From Photobacterium malacitanum (lineage in GTDB: Bacteria; Pseudomonadota; Gammaproteobacteria; Enterobacterales; Vibrionaceae), in contig NZ_FYAK01000001.1 of NCBI RefSeq assembly GCF_900185615.1, positions 777,701 to 841,700 on the forward strand: a stretch of 64,000 nucleotides of DNA. Direction: 5' to 3'. Positions 45,671 to 56,228 of the stretch are shown here, one piece after another (positions within the stretch are counted from its first letter, which is position 1; the number at the start of each line of letters is the position of its first letter). Under the pieces are notes generated by a model. It was not told where the DNA came from and did not search any database. It saw only the letters and a program-made list of their open reading frames with translations. Position numbers and translations under genes: made by a program.

Positions 45671-48355
45671 TTAAGCTTTTGCTTTTTTACCTTTTGCAGC
45701 AATTTGTACTGGCTCTGATTTCTTGATTACTGTTGTACCTTCAAACGCCTCACCTTCAATGAAAGGCTTACCGTAGTAAGATGCAAGTAATACTTCTTTT
45801 AGCTCAGAGATTAGAGGGTAGCGTGGGTTTGCACCAGTACACTGGTCATCAAACGCTTCTACCGCTAACTCATCAACTTTCGCTAAGAAATCAGCTTCAG
45901 CAACACCCGCTTCTTGAATTGACATTGGAATCTGAAGATTCACTTTCAATTCGTCTAACCAAGTTAGTAGACGCTCAATCTTCTGTGCAGTACGGTCACC
46001 AGCGTGTGATAGACCCAAGTGGTCAGCAACTTCAGCATAACGACGACGTGCTTGTGGGCTTGCGTACTGTGAAAATGCAGTTTGCTTAGTTGGGTTATCA
46101 TTTGCGTTGTAACGAACTACGTTAGAAATCAACAATGCGTTAGCAAGACCGTGTGGTACGTGGAACTCAGCACCTAGCTTGTGCGCCATTGAGTGACAAA
46201 CACCTAGGAATGCGTTAGCAAACGCGATACCAGCGATAGTTGCCGCATTGTGTACTTTCTCACGTGCGATTGGGTCATTAGCACCGTTCGCGTAGCTTGA
46301 AGGTAAGTACTCTTTTAGCATTCTTAGTGCTTGAAGCGCTTGACCATCTGAGTATTCGTTAGCAAGAACAGATACATAAGCTTCTAGTGCGTGAGTAACT
46401 GCATCGTAACCACCAAATGCTGTTAGTGACTTAGGCATATTCATTACTAAGTTCGCATCAACGATAGCCATTTGAGGCGTTAACTCGTAATCCGCTAATG
46501 GGTACTTAGCACCTGTTTTATCGTCAGTTACAACCGCAAATGGTGTTACTTCAGAACCTGTACCAGATGTAGTAGTAATACATACTAGCTCAGCTTTCTT
46601 ACCCATTTTAGGGAACTTGTAGATACGCTTACGAATGTCCATAAAGCGCATTGCTAGTTCTTCGAAATGCGTTTCTGGGTGCTCGTACATAACCCACATA
46701 ATCTTCGCAGCATCCATTGGTGAACCACCGCCTAGTGCGATAATTACATCAGGTTGGAAGCTCTTCATTGCTTCAGCGCCTTTCTCAACAACAGACAGTG
46801 TTGGATCCGCTTCTACATCAAAGAATGTTTGAACTTCGATACCTTGTGCTTTAAGCAAAGATACGATTTCATCTGCGTAACCGTTATTGAATAGGAAACG
46901 GTCTGTTACTAAGAACGCACGCTTCTTACCTTCTAGGTCGCTAAGTGCGATTGGAAGGCTACCACGACGGAAGTAAATTGATTTAGGTAGTTTATGCCAC
47001 AACATATTTTCAGCTCGCTTCGCTACTGTCTTCTTGTTGATAAGGTGCTTAGGACCTACGTTCTCAGAGATAGAGTTACCACCCCATGAACCACAACCAA
47101 GAGTTAGCGAAGGTGCAACGTTAAAGTTGTAAAGGTCACCGATACCACCATGAGTCGTTGGAATGTTTACAAGAATACGCGCAGTTTTTAGCTTATCGCC
47201 AAAGTACTTAATACGATCAGCATTAGTATCTTGGTTTGTGTATAGGCCAGATGTATGACCGATACCGCCAATCTCAACCATTGTTACCGCTTGGTCTACC
47301 GCATTTTCAAATGAAGACGCGCGGAACATACCTAATGTAGGAGATAGTTTCTCGTGTGCAAACTCGTCGTCGTAAGAAACTTGCTCACCTTCACCGATAA
47401 GGATCTTAGTATTAGCAGGCACTTTAACGCCTGCCATCTCAGCAATTTTAGTTGCTGGCTGACCAACGATATCTGCGTTTAGGTTGCCGTTAATCAACAA
47501 GATTTTACGAACTTTATTCGCTTCATCTTTAGAAAGAACATAACCGTTGTGAGAAGCAAAACGAGCTTTCACTTCGTCATATACTTCGTCCATCACGATA
47601 ACTGCTTGCTCAGAAGCACAAACAACACCGTTATCAAATGTCTTAGACATAAGTACAGATGCTACTGCACGCTTAATATCAGCCGTTTCATCGATAACAA
47701 CAGGTACGTTACCCGCACCAACACCGATAGCAGGCTTACCTGAAGAGTAAGCAGCTTTAACCATGCCTGGACCACCAGTTGCAAGGATAAGGTTGATATC
47801 ATCGTGCTTCATTAGTGCATTTGAAAGCTCAACAGATGGCTGGTCGATCCAACCAATGATATCTTTTGGTGCACCTGCTGCAACTGCTGCATCAAGTACA
47901 AGCTTAGCTGCTGCATTCGTTGAATTTTTAGCACGTGGGTGTGGCGAGAAGATAATCGCGTTACGTGTTTTAAGAGAAATAAGTGATTTAAAGATCGCTG
48001 TAGATGTTGGGTTCGTTGTTGGAACGATACCACAGATAATACCCACAGGCTCTGCGATAGTCATAGTACCGAACTCTTCGTTCTCTTCTAAGATACCGCA
48101 AGTTTTTTCGTCTTTGTATTTGTTGTAGATAAATTCTGATGCGAAGTGGTTTTTGATAACCTTATCTTCAACAATACCCATACCAGATTCAGCAACAGCT
48201 TGCTGTGCTAGAGGAATACGTGCGTTATTTGCAGCAAGAGACGCTGCACGGAAGATCGCATCTACTTTCTCTTGAGAAAAAGTAGCGAATTCTTTTTGAG
48301 CCGCTTTAACACGTGCAACCATTGCATCTAGTTCAGCCATATTTGTTACAGGCAT
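45671..48355 (-). CDS. adhE: Bifunctional acetaldehyde-CoA/alcohol dehydrogenase AdhE
   Basis: An 894-residue two-domain enzyme. The N-terminal aldehyde dehydrogenase half (about 1-440) has the catalytic Cys in N-G-V-V-C-A-S-E-Q. The C-terminal Fe-alcohol dehydrogenase half (about 450-880) has A-L-G-G-G-S-P-M-D-A-A-K, D-A-V-T-H-A-L-E-A-Y-V-S and the C-H-S-M-A-H-K-L-G metal site. It reduces acetyl-CoA to ethanol with two NADH in fermentation and forms spirosomes. Size matches E. coli (891). GGAG lies upstream; an FNR-like box precedes it. Confidence 0.97.
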   Translation of the reverse strand: MPVTNMAELDAMVARVKAAQKEFATFSQEKVDAIFRAASLAANNARIPLAQQAVAESGMGIVEDKVIKNHFASEFIYNKYKDEKTCGILEENEEFGTMTIAEPVGIICGIVPTTNPTSTAIFKSLISLKTRNAIIFSPHPRAKNSTNAAAKLVLDAAVAAGAPKDIIGWIDQPSVELSNALMKHDDINLILATGGPGMVKAAYSSGKPAIGVGAGNVPVVIDETADIKRAVASVLMSKTFDNGVVCASEQAVIVMDEVYDEVKARFASHNGYVLSKDEANKVRKILLINGNLNADIVGQPATKIAEMAGVKVPANTKILIGEGEQVSYDDEFAHEKLSPTLGMFRASSFENAVDQAVTMVEIGGIGHTSGLYTNQDTNADRIKYFGDKLKTARILVNIPTTHGGIGDLYNFNVAPSLTLGCGSWGGNSISENVGPKHLINKKTVAKRAENMLWHKLPKSIYFRRGSLPIALSDLEGKKRAFLVTDRFLFNNGYADEIVSLLKAQGIEVQTFFDVEADPTLSVVEKGAEAMKSFQPDVIIALGGGSPMDAAKIMWVMYEHPETHFEELAMRFMDIRKRIYKFPKMGKKAELVCITTTSGTGSEVTPFAVVTDDKTGAKYPLADYELTPQMAIVDANLVMNMPKSLTAFGGYDAVTHALEAYVSVLANEYSDGQALQALRMLKEYLPSSYANGANDPIAREKVHNAATIAGIAFANAFLGVCHSMAHKLGAEFHVPHGLANALLISNVVRYNANDNPTKQTAFSQYASPQARRRYAEVADHLGLSHAGDRTAQKIERLLTWLDELKVNLQIPMSIQEAGVAEADFLAKVDELAVEAFDDQCTGANPRYPLISELKEVLLASYYGKPFIEGEAFEGTTVIKKSEPVQIAAKGKKAKA

Positions 48356-49076
48356 ACATAAACTCCTAGCTTTAAGATTAAAAATTATTTAGTAAGAACA
48401 TGCTGGAATCCTTTCACATTTAAGCGTTAAAACTCGTTAACACTTACTGCACTACACACACTTAGTAAATTGCTTTCAAATTTGATTATAATTTTTCACA
48501 CTGTAAAAGAAATTGATTTAGATCACTACAGTATCAGAATGCTAACAAAACCACTAATTTGCCAAAAGCTGTGTATTTTTCATGCTTTTACATGCATTTT
48601 TATGAGTCTCATCGTTGATTTATCTAATATGTACTAAAATCATTTATTTCACAAGACGAAATATTACGTAATAAAAATACATTTACTAGCCCCTATCACA
48701 TCCAGTTGTGACAGAAATCACGATTTATTACGCTAACCGCTCAATATTTGTTGCATATTACCTAGCACATTATTTTCCCTCTAAGCGTAATACACAAAAA
48801 TTCACTTTACATAATCTATTTACTATAAAATTATCGACGCCTTAAAGAGCGAAAATCAGCTTTTATTGGTGGCTGAAATAGCCCACTTAGATTAAAATCT
48901 CGTGACAACGATATTTATACACATCTGCCAGTTATCGTTTATTGAATCTGGTAATACACTCTTATGCATTGCAAAATTGCCTCAAACAAGGTGATTTTTA
49001 TTATCACGATAACGGTTTAAATGGCTTTTTCGTTTTACTATACCACCATAAATTTTGCTAACTGACAGGTAAACCT
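48356..49076. other. Divergent regulatory region between adhE and the MarC-family gene
   Basis: About 720 bp, AT-rich. The only motif noted is the FNR/CRP-like box at 48513. The adhE leader is likely long, as in other gammaproteobacteria. No gene or RNA was recognised. Confidence 0.5.
48513..48526. promoter_or_regulatory. FNR/CRP-like box TTGATTTAGATCAC
   Basis: Nine of ten positions match TTGAT-N4-ATCAA. It lies about 160 bp upstream of the adhE start, and a fermentative gene is a plausible FNR target. CRP cannot be excluded. Confidence 0.45.
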
Positions 49077-49715
49077 ATGCAAGCTTTTGATATTGCTATA
49101 TTTTTGCATTTTTTCGTTGGGCTTATTGCGACGGTAAACCCGGTCGGTATCATGCCTGTTTTCGTTTCATTAACAGGCTCAATGACCCCAGATGAACGTA
49201 AAAAAACCGCGTTAACAACCAATATTGCGGTTGTTATTATTTTGGTTGTCGCATTAATAGCAGGGCAACATTTACTGGATCTATTTAGTATTTCGATAGA
49301 CTCATTCCGTGTTGCTGGCGGTTTGCTATTGCTTAGCATCGCATTTTCAATGATGAGTGGTAAAATTGGCGAGGTTAAACAAAATAAAGAAGAAAAGTCA
49401 GAGTCAGTGAGCCGTGAGCAAGTTGGCGTTGTTCCGTTAGCGATGCCATTAATGGCAGGTCCTGGCGCAATTAGTTCAACCATTGTGTACGGATCGCGTT
49501 ACCCTGGCGTAGCTTCAACAATGGGCATTGCAATTACTATTATCGTATTTGCTTTTTGCTGTTGGTTATTATTCCGTTCAGCGCCTTATATTGTGCGTTT
49601 TTTAGGCCAAACAGGAATTAACGTGATCACCCGTATTATGGGTTTGATACTTGCAGCACTTGGAATTGAATTTATCATTAATGGTTTGCGAGTCATGCTA
49701 CCCGGTTTGAGTTAA
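49077..49715 (+). CDS. ychE: MarC-family membrane protein (YchE-like)
   Basis: A 212-residue inner-membrane protein (UPF0056/MarC, six helices). Conserved blocks are F-F-V-G-L-I-A-T-V-N-P-V-G-I-M-P-V-F and V-P-L-A-M-P-L-M-A-G-P-G-A-I-S. It was once linked to multiple antibiotic resistance, but the role is unproven. The divergent position next to adhE is the same as ychE in E. coli, supporting the name. AGGT precedes the ATG. Confidence 0.85.
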   Translation: MQAFDIAIFLHFFVGLIATVNPVGIMPVFVSLTGSMTPDERKKTALTTNIAVVIILVVALIAGQHLLDLFSISIDSFRVAGGLLLLSIAFSMMSGKIGEVKQNKEEKSESVSREQVGVVPLAMPLMAGPGAISSTIVYGSRYPGVASTMGIAITIIVFAFCCWLLFRSAPYIVRFLGQTGINVITRIMGLILAALGIEFIINGLRVMLPGLS

Positions 49716-49743
49716 GGCCGCGATTTATTTTATCGCAAATACT

Positions 49744-49772
49744 AAGCCTCAACATTTTGTTGAGGCTTTTTT
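49744..49772 (+). terminator. Terminator of ychE
   Basis: AAGCCTCAACA and TGTTGAGGCTTTTTT form a perfect stem with a TTT loop. Confidence 0.9.
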
Positions 49773-49901
49773 AATATTCAATAAAAACGTAAGTAAATCC
49801 AGGGTTTTGATATACTTGAAACTATCACAGCCAGTTAATGGCGTAACGTAGCTTTCAAAAGAAAATGCTGCGTTTTACTTGTTAATAAATACTATTGAAC
49901 T

Positions 49902-50720
49902 ATGACAAAACTAACCTTCAGACAACGTCTATATCAAGTTATTTTCGGCACCTCGACTCGCTTCGGACAATGGTTTGATATTGCGTTAATTGTTGCGATT
50001 ATCAGCTCTGAAATAATCTTAATTATCTCATCGGTTGCCAGCATTGAATCACAATATTCGCATTTACTTGTTAATGCTGAATGGGGATTTACGATTCTAT
50101 TTACCATCGAATATATTGTACGTTTATATTGCTCTCCTCGACCTTTAGCATATGCGCGCAGTTTTTATGGCGTTATCGATTTAATGGCAATTCTTCCTGC
50201 CTATATTGCATTTTTAGTTCCAGGCTCGAATTATTTATTAATCATTCGTTTAATTCGTGTTTTACGTATTTTCCGAGTGCTAAAACTAGCGAGATTCCTT
50301 CGAGATTCCAATATCTTATTGCGATCCCTTCGTCACGCTCAGCGTAAAATCTTTGTTTTTTTTAGTTCAGTGTTAATTCTAGTAACGGTGTTTGGCTCTT
50401 TAATGTTTATTATTGAAGGCCCAAACAATGGTTTTACCAGCATTCCTAAAAGTATCTATTGGGCTATCGTTACTATTACTACTGTCGGTTATGGCGATAT
50501 TGTGCCTCATACGGTGATGGGGAAAGCACTCGCATCATTAACAATGCTGTTGGGTTATTCAATACTGGCGGTGCCAACAGGTATTATTACAGCAGAGCTA
50601 AACCAAGAAATAAAAACCCATCGCGGGCTTATTCGTTGTTCTAACTGTGCCACCAGCGGGCACGAAATGGATGCGGAATACTGTAAGAAATGCGGAACAA
50701 AATTGCCTGAAACGCTATAA
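49902..50720 (+). CDS. Voltage-gated-type potassium channel with C-terminal zinc ribbon
   Basis: A 272-residue six-helix ion channel. S4 is arginine-patterned (I-R-L-I-R-V-L-R-I-F-R-V-L-K-L-A-R-F, about 115-132). The pore carries T-I-T-T-V-G-Y-G-D (about 190-198), the K+ selectivity filter, then S6 with A-V-P-T-G-I-I. A cytoplasmic zinc-ribbon-like module with C-S-N-C and C-K-K-C (about 246-265) follows. K+ selectivity is inferred from the filter; the zinc ribbon may bind metal or serve assembly. It is monocistronic. Confidence 0.87.
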   Translation: MTKLTFRQRLYQVIFGTSTRFGQWFDIALIVAIISSEIILIISSVASIESQYSHLLVNAEWGFTILFTIEYIVRLYCSPRPLAYARSFYGVIDLMAILPAYIAFLVPGSNYLLIIRLIRVLRIFRVLKLARFLRDSNILLRSLRHAQRKIFVFFSSVLILVTVFGSLMFIIEGPNNGFTSIPKSIYWAIVTITTVGYGDIVPHTVMGKALASLTMLLGYSILAVPTGIITAELNQEIKTHRGLIRCSNCATSGHEMDAEYCKKCGTKLPETL

Positions 50721-50728
50721 CGTCAATA

Positions 50729-50760
50729 AAAGCCCGTCGCTATAAATATACGGGCTTTAT
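50729..50760 (+). terminator. Terminator between the channel gene and glpQ
   Basis: AAAGCCCGT and ACGGGCTTT arms with a loop of about 12 nt. Confidence 0.75.
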
Positions 50761-50796
50761 GTAACAAGCATGTAGCGTTAAGCCATAATCTAGCAA

Positions 50797-51879
50797 TTAG
50801 TGTGATTGAGTTTGGTGTTGTAAAAAGTTAACGGCTTTATCTGGAAAATCGGTAAAGACGCCATCAACACCGGCTTGATTATAAAACACCTCTAACATGC
50901 CATTGTAATCTTTAACATAAGCTGGAATACGATCTTTATCTGCACGGAAGGTATAAGGGTGGACAACCATACCATTAGCATGGGCATTGGTTACCATGTC
51001 GGTTAGTTTTATATGGCCTAACGTTGAACTGTCTTTAACGATCATCGGTTTCCATGGCCCAATACCGTCAGCATATTGAGATAACACTTTCATGCCGTCT
51101 GGCTTAAACATCCAATCATAATTATAAGGATGGGCTTGACCTGATTTATCGTAAACCATGGTTTCATTCCAGTCTGTTTCAGCCATTAGCTGCACTAACT
51201 TTAAATCCATTCCCATGGCTGGCATTAATTGATCATTAATACGCTTCAATTCATTAAAATCAAATGTTTGTAGATAAATATTACTGTTTTTATCAGTATA
51301 ACCATATTGCTTTAATACTGTTAAGACCGCTTTACTAATGTCTTTACCTTCATGGCGATGAAACCACGGCGCTTTAATTTCTGGATAGAGACCAATATCA
51401 TAACCTAACGTTTTATTTAGCCCTTGGATCATTTCAATTTCTTCTTGGAACGTTGGCACTGTAAAATGAGATTTCCAAATAGGGAAACGTTCTGAGAAAC
51501 CTTGGACTTGCTTACCCTCTTTAATATTGAACCCTTCTGTTACACTCAATTGTTTTATTTCTGCAAGCGTAAAATCAATCGCGTAATAGCGACCATCACT
51601 ACGAGCTCGATGTGGAAATAGAGCAGCAACATTAGTGACTCTGTCAAGATAATGATCATGAAGAACGACTAACTGATCGTCTTTCGTCATTACTACATCC
51701 TGCTCGATGTAATCAGGTTTCATACCATAAGCAAGTGCTTTTGCAGGTAATGTATGTTCAGGTAAATACCCTGATGCGCCGCGATGGGCAATAACAATTT
51801 TATCGGTATTTGGCTGCGCAATAACATTTGTTGATAATACTGCACAACTGATCATCGTCGCTAACATCACTTTCTTCAT
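50797..51879 (-). CDS. glpQ: Glycerophosphodiester phosphodiesterase GlpQ
   Basis: A 360-residue periplasmic enzyme with a signal peptide (about 1-20). It hydrolyses glycerophosphodiesters to glycerol-3-phosphate. Family motifs are I-A-H-R-G-A-S-G-Y-L-P-E-H-T near the mature N-terminus, E-Q-D-V-V-M-T-K-D, L-H-D-H-Y-L-D-R-V-T and Y-P-E-I-K. Three start codons are clustered; AAGGA sits 6 nt before the innermost of the two adjacent ATGs, which was chosen. It is monocistronic; no glpT neighbour is present. Confidence 0.92.
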   Translation of the reverse strand: MKKVMLATMISCAVLSTNVIAQPNTDKIVIAHRGASGYLPEHTLPAKALAYGMKPDYIEQDVVMTKDDQLVVLHDHYLDRVTNVAALFPHRARSDGRYYAIDFTLAEIKQLSVTEGFNIKEGKQVQGFSERFPIWKSHFTVPTFQEEIEMIQGLNKTLGYDIGLYPEIKAPWFHRHEGKDISKAVLTVLKQYGYTDKNSNIYLQTFDFNELKRINDQLMPAMGMDLKLVQLMAETDWNETMVYDKSGQAHPYNYDWMFKPDGMKVLSQYADGIGPWKPMIVKDSSTLGHIKLTDMVTNAHANGMVVHPYTFRADKDRIPAYVKDYNGMLEVFYNQAGVDGVFTDFPDKAVNFLQHQTQSH

Positions 51880-52122
51880 CATTATTCCTTTAACATTCAC
51901 TGTTCATTATCGAACATTAATATCTTCATTCGAAATGCATGATACGGATTATTTATGACAAAATTGCGATCGAATACGTATGTAGCAATATTAATCGTTA
52001 AAATTGCGCATTTTATTCTCGAATAGTGATTTTGATTCCAAAGTAGAATAACGTTATATATTCAAAAAAAACATTGGATTAATAATATCAACCTTGATGG
52101 TCAGCAAAATAATAACCGTATA

Positions 52123-52153
52123 TAAAAAAACCGAGGCAAGTGCCTCGGCTTTA
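52123..52153 (-). terminator. cysS terminator
   Basis: ACCGAGGCA and TGCCTCGGCTTT form a strong stem 27 bp past the stop. Confidence 0.85.
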
Positions 52154-52179
52154 TATTAATCACTATCGACTTATAGAGA

Positions 52180-53559
52180 TTACTTACGACGCCAAGTTGT
52201 ACCTTGTGCACCATCTTCTAGAATAATGCCCATCGCTAACAACTTATCACGCGCTTCATCTGCTGCAGCCCAATCTTTTGCTGCTCGAGCATCCAGACGC
52301 TGTTGAATCAAAGCTTCAATTTCAGCAACATCATCTTCACCAGCACCACCTTGCAAAAACACTTCAGGATCTTGAGATAATAGACCTAAAATATCTGCCA
52401 ACTCGCGCATACGTGCAGCTAATGTCGATGCAGTAGCAACATCATCAGTTTTCAAACGGTTAATTTCACGCGCCATATCAAACAGTACTGAATATGCTTC
52501 AGGTGTGTTGAAATCGTCATCCATTGCCTCTTTAAAGCGAGCAACAAACTCTTCACCACCAGCCGCTTCAACAGAGGTATCCAAACCACGTAGTGAAGTG
52601 TATAGACGCTCTAATGCAGAACGTGCTTGTTTTAAATTATCTTCGCTGTAGTTTAGCTGGCTACGGTAATGACCAGACATTAAGAAATAACGTACTGTTT
52701 CAGGATCATAATGGTTTAATACATCACGAATAGTGAAGAAGTTACCTAATGACTTCGACATCTTCTCGCGATCAACCATTACCATGCCACTGTGCATCCA
52801 TGTATTCACATATTGACCATCGTGAGCACAGCATGATTGTGCAATTTCATTCTCATGGTGAGGGAATTGTAGATCAGAGCCACCGCCATGAATATCAAAG
52901 TGATCACCAAGAATAGATGAGTTCATCGCTGAACATTCAATGTGCCAACCAGGGCGACCAGGGCCCCACGGTGATTCCCATGTTGGTTCACCTGGCTTAG
53001 ACATTTTCCACAACACAAAATCAAGTGGGCTGCGTTTTGCCATGTCGATATCAACACGGGCACCCGCTTGTAGTTGCTCAAGATCTTGCTTAGAAAGACG
53101 ACCATAATCGTCATACTTGCTCACTTCAAACATCACATCGCCATTAGAGGCAACATACGCAAAACCACGCTCAATTAAACGCTCACAAAGTGCGATAATT
53201 TCTGCAATAAACTGAGTCGCACGAGGTTCTACATCTGGACGTTTCATGCCTAAAGCATCGAAGTCAGCGTGCATTTCACCAATTAAACGCTCAGTTAATG
53301 ATTCACAGCTTTCGCCATTTTCAGCTGCACGTTTAATGATTTTATCGTCGATATCAGTAATGTTACGTACGAAGGTAAGATCGTAACCTGAGTAACGCAA
53401 ATAACGCGACACCACATCGAAAGAGACAAATGTACGACCGTGTCCAATGTGACATAAATCGTAGATCGTAACGCCACAGACGTACATACCGACTTTGCCA
53501 GGATGGATGGGTGTAAATAGTTCTTTTTGTCGTGTGAGCGAATTATAGATCTTTAACAT
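52180..53559 (-). CDS. cysS: Cysteinyl-tRNA synthetase
   Basis: A 459-residue class I synthetase. Motifs are [17 protein letters not shown] (HIGH, zinc-binding Cys28), W-H-I-E-C-S-A-M, the zinc-site histidines in P-H-H-E-N-E and K-M-S-K-S-L-G-N (KMSKS). It charges tRNA-Cys. Divergent from ppiB, the same arrangement as in E. coli. Confidence 0.97.
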   Translation of the reverse strand: MLKIYNSLTRQKELFTPIHPGKVGMYVCGVTIYDLCHIGHGRTFVSFDVVSRYLRYSGYDLTFVRNITDIDDKIIKRAAENGESCESLTERLIGEMHADFDALGMKRPDVEPRATQFIAEIIALCERLIERGFAYVASNGDVMFEVSKYDDYGRLSKQDLEQLQAGARVDIDMAKRSPLDFVLWKMSKPGEPTWESPWGPGRPGWHIECSAMNSSILGDHFDIHGGGSDLQFPHHENEIAQSCCAHDGQYVNTWMHSGMVMVDREKMSKSLGNFFTIRDVLNHYDPETVRYFLMSGHYRSQLNYSEDNLKQARSALERLYTSLRGLDTSVEAAGGEEFVARFKEAMDDDFNTPEAYSVLFDMAREINRLKTDDVATASTLAARMRELADILGLLSQDPEVFLQGGAGEDDVAEIEALIQQRLDARAAKDWAAADEARDKLLAMGIILEDGAQGTTWRRK

Positions 53560-53750
53560 GTCTCAGCATTACTCATTAATTTCGAATTTGTCGGTAATTA
53601 CACCTTTTATAGCATTTGATCGCAAGGAAAATTCAAGGATGGATGCTATTTTAGCAATTAGTGCAGATTAAGCGGGTAATGTTTGTCTGACAAGGCTAAG
53701 GTAAGTTAATATTCACGCTTAAAGAAAATACTCCATTTAAGGAATAAATC

Positions 53751-54245
53751 ATGATTACCCTTCACACAAATTTTGGTGATATCAAAATTAACCTTTTCGA
53801 AGATAAAGCACCTGTTACTTGTGCTAACTTCCTACAGTACTGCCGTGACGGTTTCTATAACGGTACTATTTTCCACCGTGTTATTGATGGTTTCATGGTT
53901 CAAGGCGGCGGCATGCTTCCTGGTATGGAAGAGAAAGAAACTCGCGCGACTATTCAAAATGAAGCAAACAATGGCCTAAGCAACAAAACAGGCACATTAG
54001 CAATGGCACGTACTAACGCACCGCATTCTGCTAGCTCACAGTTCTTTATTAACGTAAAAGATAACAACTTCCTAGACTTCACTGGCGAGAACATGAGTGG
54101 CTGGGGCTACTGTGTATTCGCTGCTGTTGTTGAAGGTATGGACGTTGTAAATAAGATCAAAGCAGTAAAAACAGGCCGTCACGGTTACCACTCAGATGTG
54201 CCTGTTGAAGACGTTATCATCGAAAACGTGACAATCGAAGACTAA
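53751..54245 (+). CDS. ppiB: Peptidyl-prolyl cis-trans isomerase B (cyclophilin)
   Basis: A 164-residue cytoplasmic cyclophilin. Active-site blocks [23 protein letters not shown] and the Trp in [11 protein letters not shown] are present. It assists protein folding at prolines. AAGGA lies upstream. It is followed by lpxH after 44 bp, in conserved gene order. Confidence 0.96.
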   Translation: MITLHTNFGDIKINLFEDKAPVTCANFLQYCRDGFYNGTIFHRVIDGFMVQGGGMLPGMEEKETRATIQNEANNGLSNKTGTLAMARTNAPHSASSQFFINVKDNNFLDFTGENMSGWGYCVFAAVVEGMDVVNKIKAVKTGRHGYHSDVPVEDVIIENVTIED

Positions 54246-54289
54246 TACTTCGCAAAGGGCGGTTCATTATCGCCCTTTATTAGTGACTT

Positions 54290-55030
54290 ATGACCACATT
54301 ATTTATTGCAGATTTGCACTTAAGTGCTGAACGTCCCGACATTACCGCCTGTTTCTTACGCTTTATGGCACAAGAAACCCACCATATTGATGCCTTGTAT
54401 GTTTTAGGGGATTTATTTGAAATGTGGATCGGCGATGATGAAGACTCTCCTTTCTTACGCCAAATCAAGCAGGCCTTTAAAACATTAACGGATACTGGCA
54501 CGCCTTGCTATTTTATCCATGGCAATCGTGACTTTTTAATTGGCAAGCGATTTAGCCGAGAAACAGGTATTACATTATTACCTGAACATAGCGTGGTTGA
54601 TCTCTATGGCACACCAACATTGATTTTACACGGTGATACACTGTGTATTGAAGATCAAGCCTACCAACGCTACCGTAAAAAAGTCCACAATCCTGTTATT
54701 CAATGGTTATTTGCTCGATTACCGTTATCGTACCGCATTAAAGTTGGTGATAAATTCCGTCAAAATAGCGGTAAAAATAATCAAACTAAAAGCCAGTCTA
54801 TTATGGATGTGACTCAGGCTGAAGTGATCCGTGTCATGCGTGAAGCGAATGTTACCCAAATGATTCATGGCCATACTCATCGGCCGAATATCCATAATTT
54901 TGATATTGATGGTATTCCCGCTCAACGGATAGTACTTGGCGATTGGTATGATCACGGCTCGGTACTAGTATATAACGCTGATGGCTATCAACTAGAAACG
55001 CGCAATTTCAATACACCAAGTTCAGATTGA
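54290..55030 (+). CDS. lpxH: UDP-2,3-diacylglucosamine pyrophosphohydrolase LpxH
   Basis: A 246-residue calcineurin-like metallophosphoesterase acting at step four of lipid A synthesis on the inner-membrane face. Metal motifs are I-A-D-L-H-L-S (DxH), G-D-L-F-E-M-W-I-G-D-D (GDxxE), H-G-N-R-D-F (GNHD-like) and H-G-H-T-H-R-P. Length matches the family (240 in E. coli). It is probably co-transcribed with ppiB. Confidence 0.95.
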   Translation: MTTLFIADLHLSAERPDITACFLRFMAQETHHIDALYVLGDLFEMWIGDDEDSPFLRQIKQAFKTLTDTGTPCYFIHGNRDFLIGKRFSRETGITLLPEHSVVDLYGTPTLILHGDTLCIEDQAYQRYRKKVHNPVIQWLFARLPLSYRIKVGDKFRQNSGKNNQTKSQSIMDVTQAEVIRVMREANVTQMIHGHTHRPNIHNFDIDGIPAQRIVLGDWYDHGSVLVYNADGYQLETRNFNTPSSD

Positions 55031-55057
55031 TGGCACATATTTACAGCCATAAAAAGC

Positions 55058-55088
55058 ACAAAAGGTACGACATGCGTACCTTTTGTAT
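55058..55088. terminator. Bidirectional terminator after lpxH
   Basis: ACAAAAGGTACG and CGTACCTTTTGT form a perfect 12-bp stem with a short loop between lpxH and the convergent TSUP gene. Confidence 0.85.
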
Positions 55089-55123
55089 TTATAAATAGCA
55101 GGGCAATCAAATTACACTTATTG

Positions 55124-56014
55124 TCATTTGATTGCAGCAGCTGGCATGATTTTTCTATCTGCAGCCCATGAACGGTACATGGTGACAGATGTATAGAAAA
55201 CCACAGCACAAACTAGCCACGCTAACACATGCATATCTAACGATTTCACTAAGTAAGCAGCAACCATCACCATAATTGGCCCAACCAAAGCAACAGTGAC
55301 TGTTGCACGGCTATTAAAACGATTATGACGAATAAAGCTCGCAGACGAGAAGAAACTTAAAAATGCGCATGAACACATCATTACCGGAAATGCTGCTAAT
55401 GGATTCATACCCAATAGGTAAATCATCACCATACATGGCGCATATAAGCCAATTCCCACCGTCATTAAAGCGCCAAAAATAAAGTTACCGATAATACCTA
55501 CCGCTAACTTCCAGCCACTTAAACCGAGGCTACTGCCCCCCAACGGAAACAACTTGAGCTGACCTGCAAGCATCAATCCTGCCACAATTAATAAAGCAAC
55601 ACTCATTACGATACGAATATGTTGTCGGTCCCAACTTGAGACTAACCGCGCTCCAATCGTGGCACCAATACAAGCCGAAACCACAAGGCTTAATAAGGTA
55701 ACCGAATCGACGGATACTGCAGTCATAAAGATAAATGCCTGAAATACCGTTGGCATCACTGACTGACAATTTAGAGTACCGGGTAATTGCTGATCATCAA
55801 TTAACTTAAACTGCTTATAGCCAGCCGTCATGATAGCAAAACTGCCAATGCCTAGCGTGTCACAAAAATGGGCAAAGCCACCCACAATAGCAACAGGAAT
55901 AATACGTGTATCAGCTTCCTGCTTGCGGTTTTTTTTCCATGCCATAAACAGCATAAAACTAAAAATACCGCCACCAACAAGCAATCCCGCTTGTATCAAG
56001 GTAAATATCGACAT
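55124..56014 (-). CDS. TSUP (TauE/SafE) family permease
   Basis: A protein of about 296 residues with roughly eight membrane helices. The G-A-T-I-G-A-R-L-V and G-G-F-A-H-F-C-D-T-L-G-I-G-S-F-A blocks match the sulfite-exporter TauE/SafE domain repeats. The substrate in this family is variable (sulfoacetate, sulfite and others) and cannot be read. The start is uncertain: the frame is open to an ATG at 56053, and neither has a good ribosome binding site; the inner one keeps a short cytoplasmic N-terminus. It stands alone between lpxH and ychJ. Confidence 0.75.
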   Translation of the reverse strand: MSIFTLIQAGLLVGGGIFSFMLFMAWKKNRKQEADTRIIPVAIVGGFAHFCDTLGIGSFAIMTAGYKQFKLIDDQQLPGTLNCQSVMPTVFQAFIFMTAVSVDSVTLLSLVVSACIGATIGARLVSSWDRQHIRIVMSVALLIVAGLMLAGQLKLFPLGGSSLGLSGWKLAVGIIGNFIFGALMTVGIGLYAPCMVMIYLLGMNPLAAFPVMMCSCAFLSFFSSASFIRHNRFNSRATVTVALVGPIMVMVAAYLVKSLDMHVLAWLVCAVVFYTSVTMYRSWAADRKIMPAAAIK

Positions 56015-56228
56015 AACTACTACAAATACGAGAGGGTTATTCAAGGGGCACACTTGTGCATGTCACTGTTTTTATTCCAGTGACAGATATTATGTACCTA
56101 TGTGTTATTAGTTTCCATTTTTTTAATCATTCAATCAATATATTGCACCAAATATAAACACTGATTGCCAACAAAGATGATGAAAACGTAAACTAAGGTT
56201 AATTTCTTCACTAAGATCGAATAAAAAC

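Noticed and set aside
45472..45726. 84-codon frame across the octamer repeat (L-R-G-Y-E-V-T-R repeated)
   Set aside because: It is the direct translation of GGTTACGA repeats and runs into the adhE terminator and antisense of adhE.
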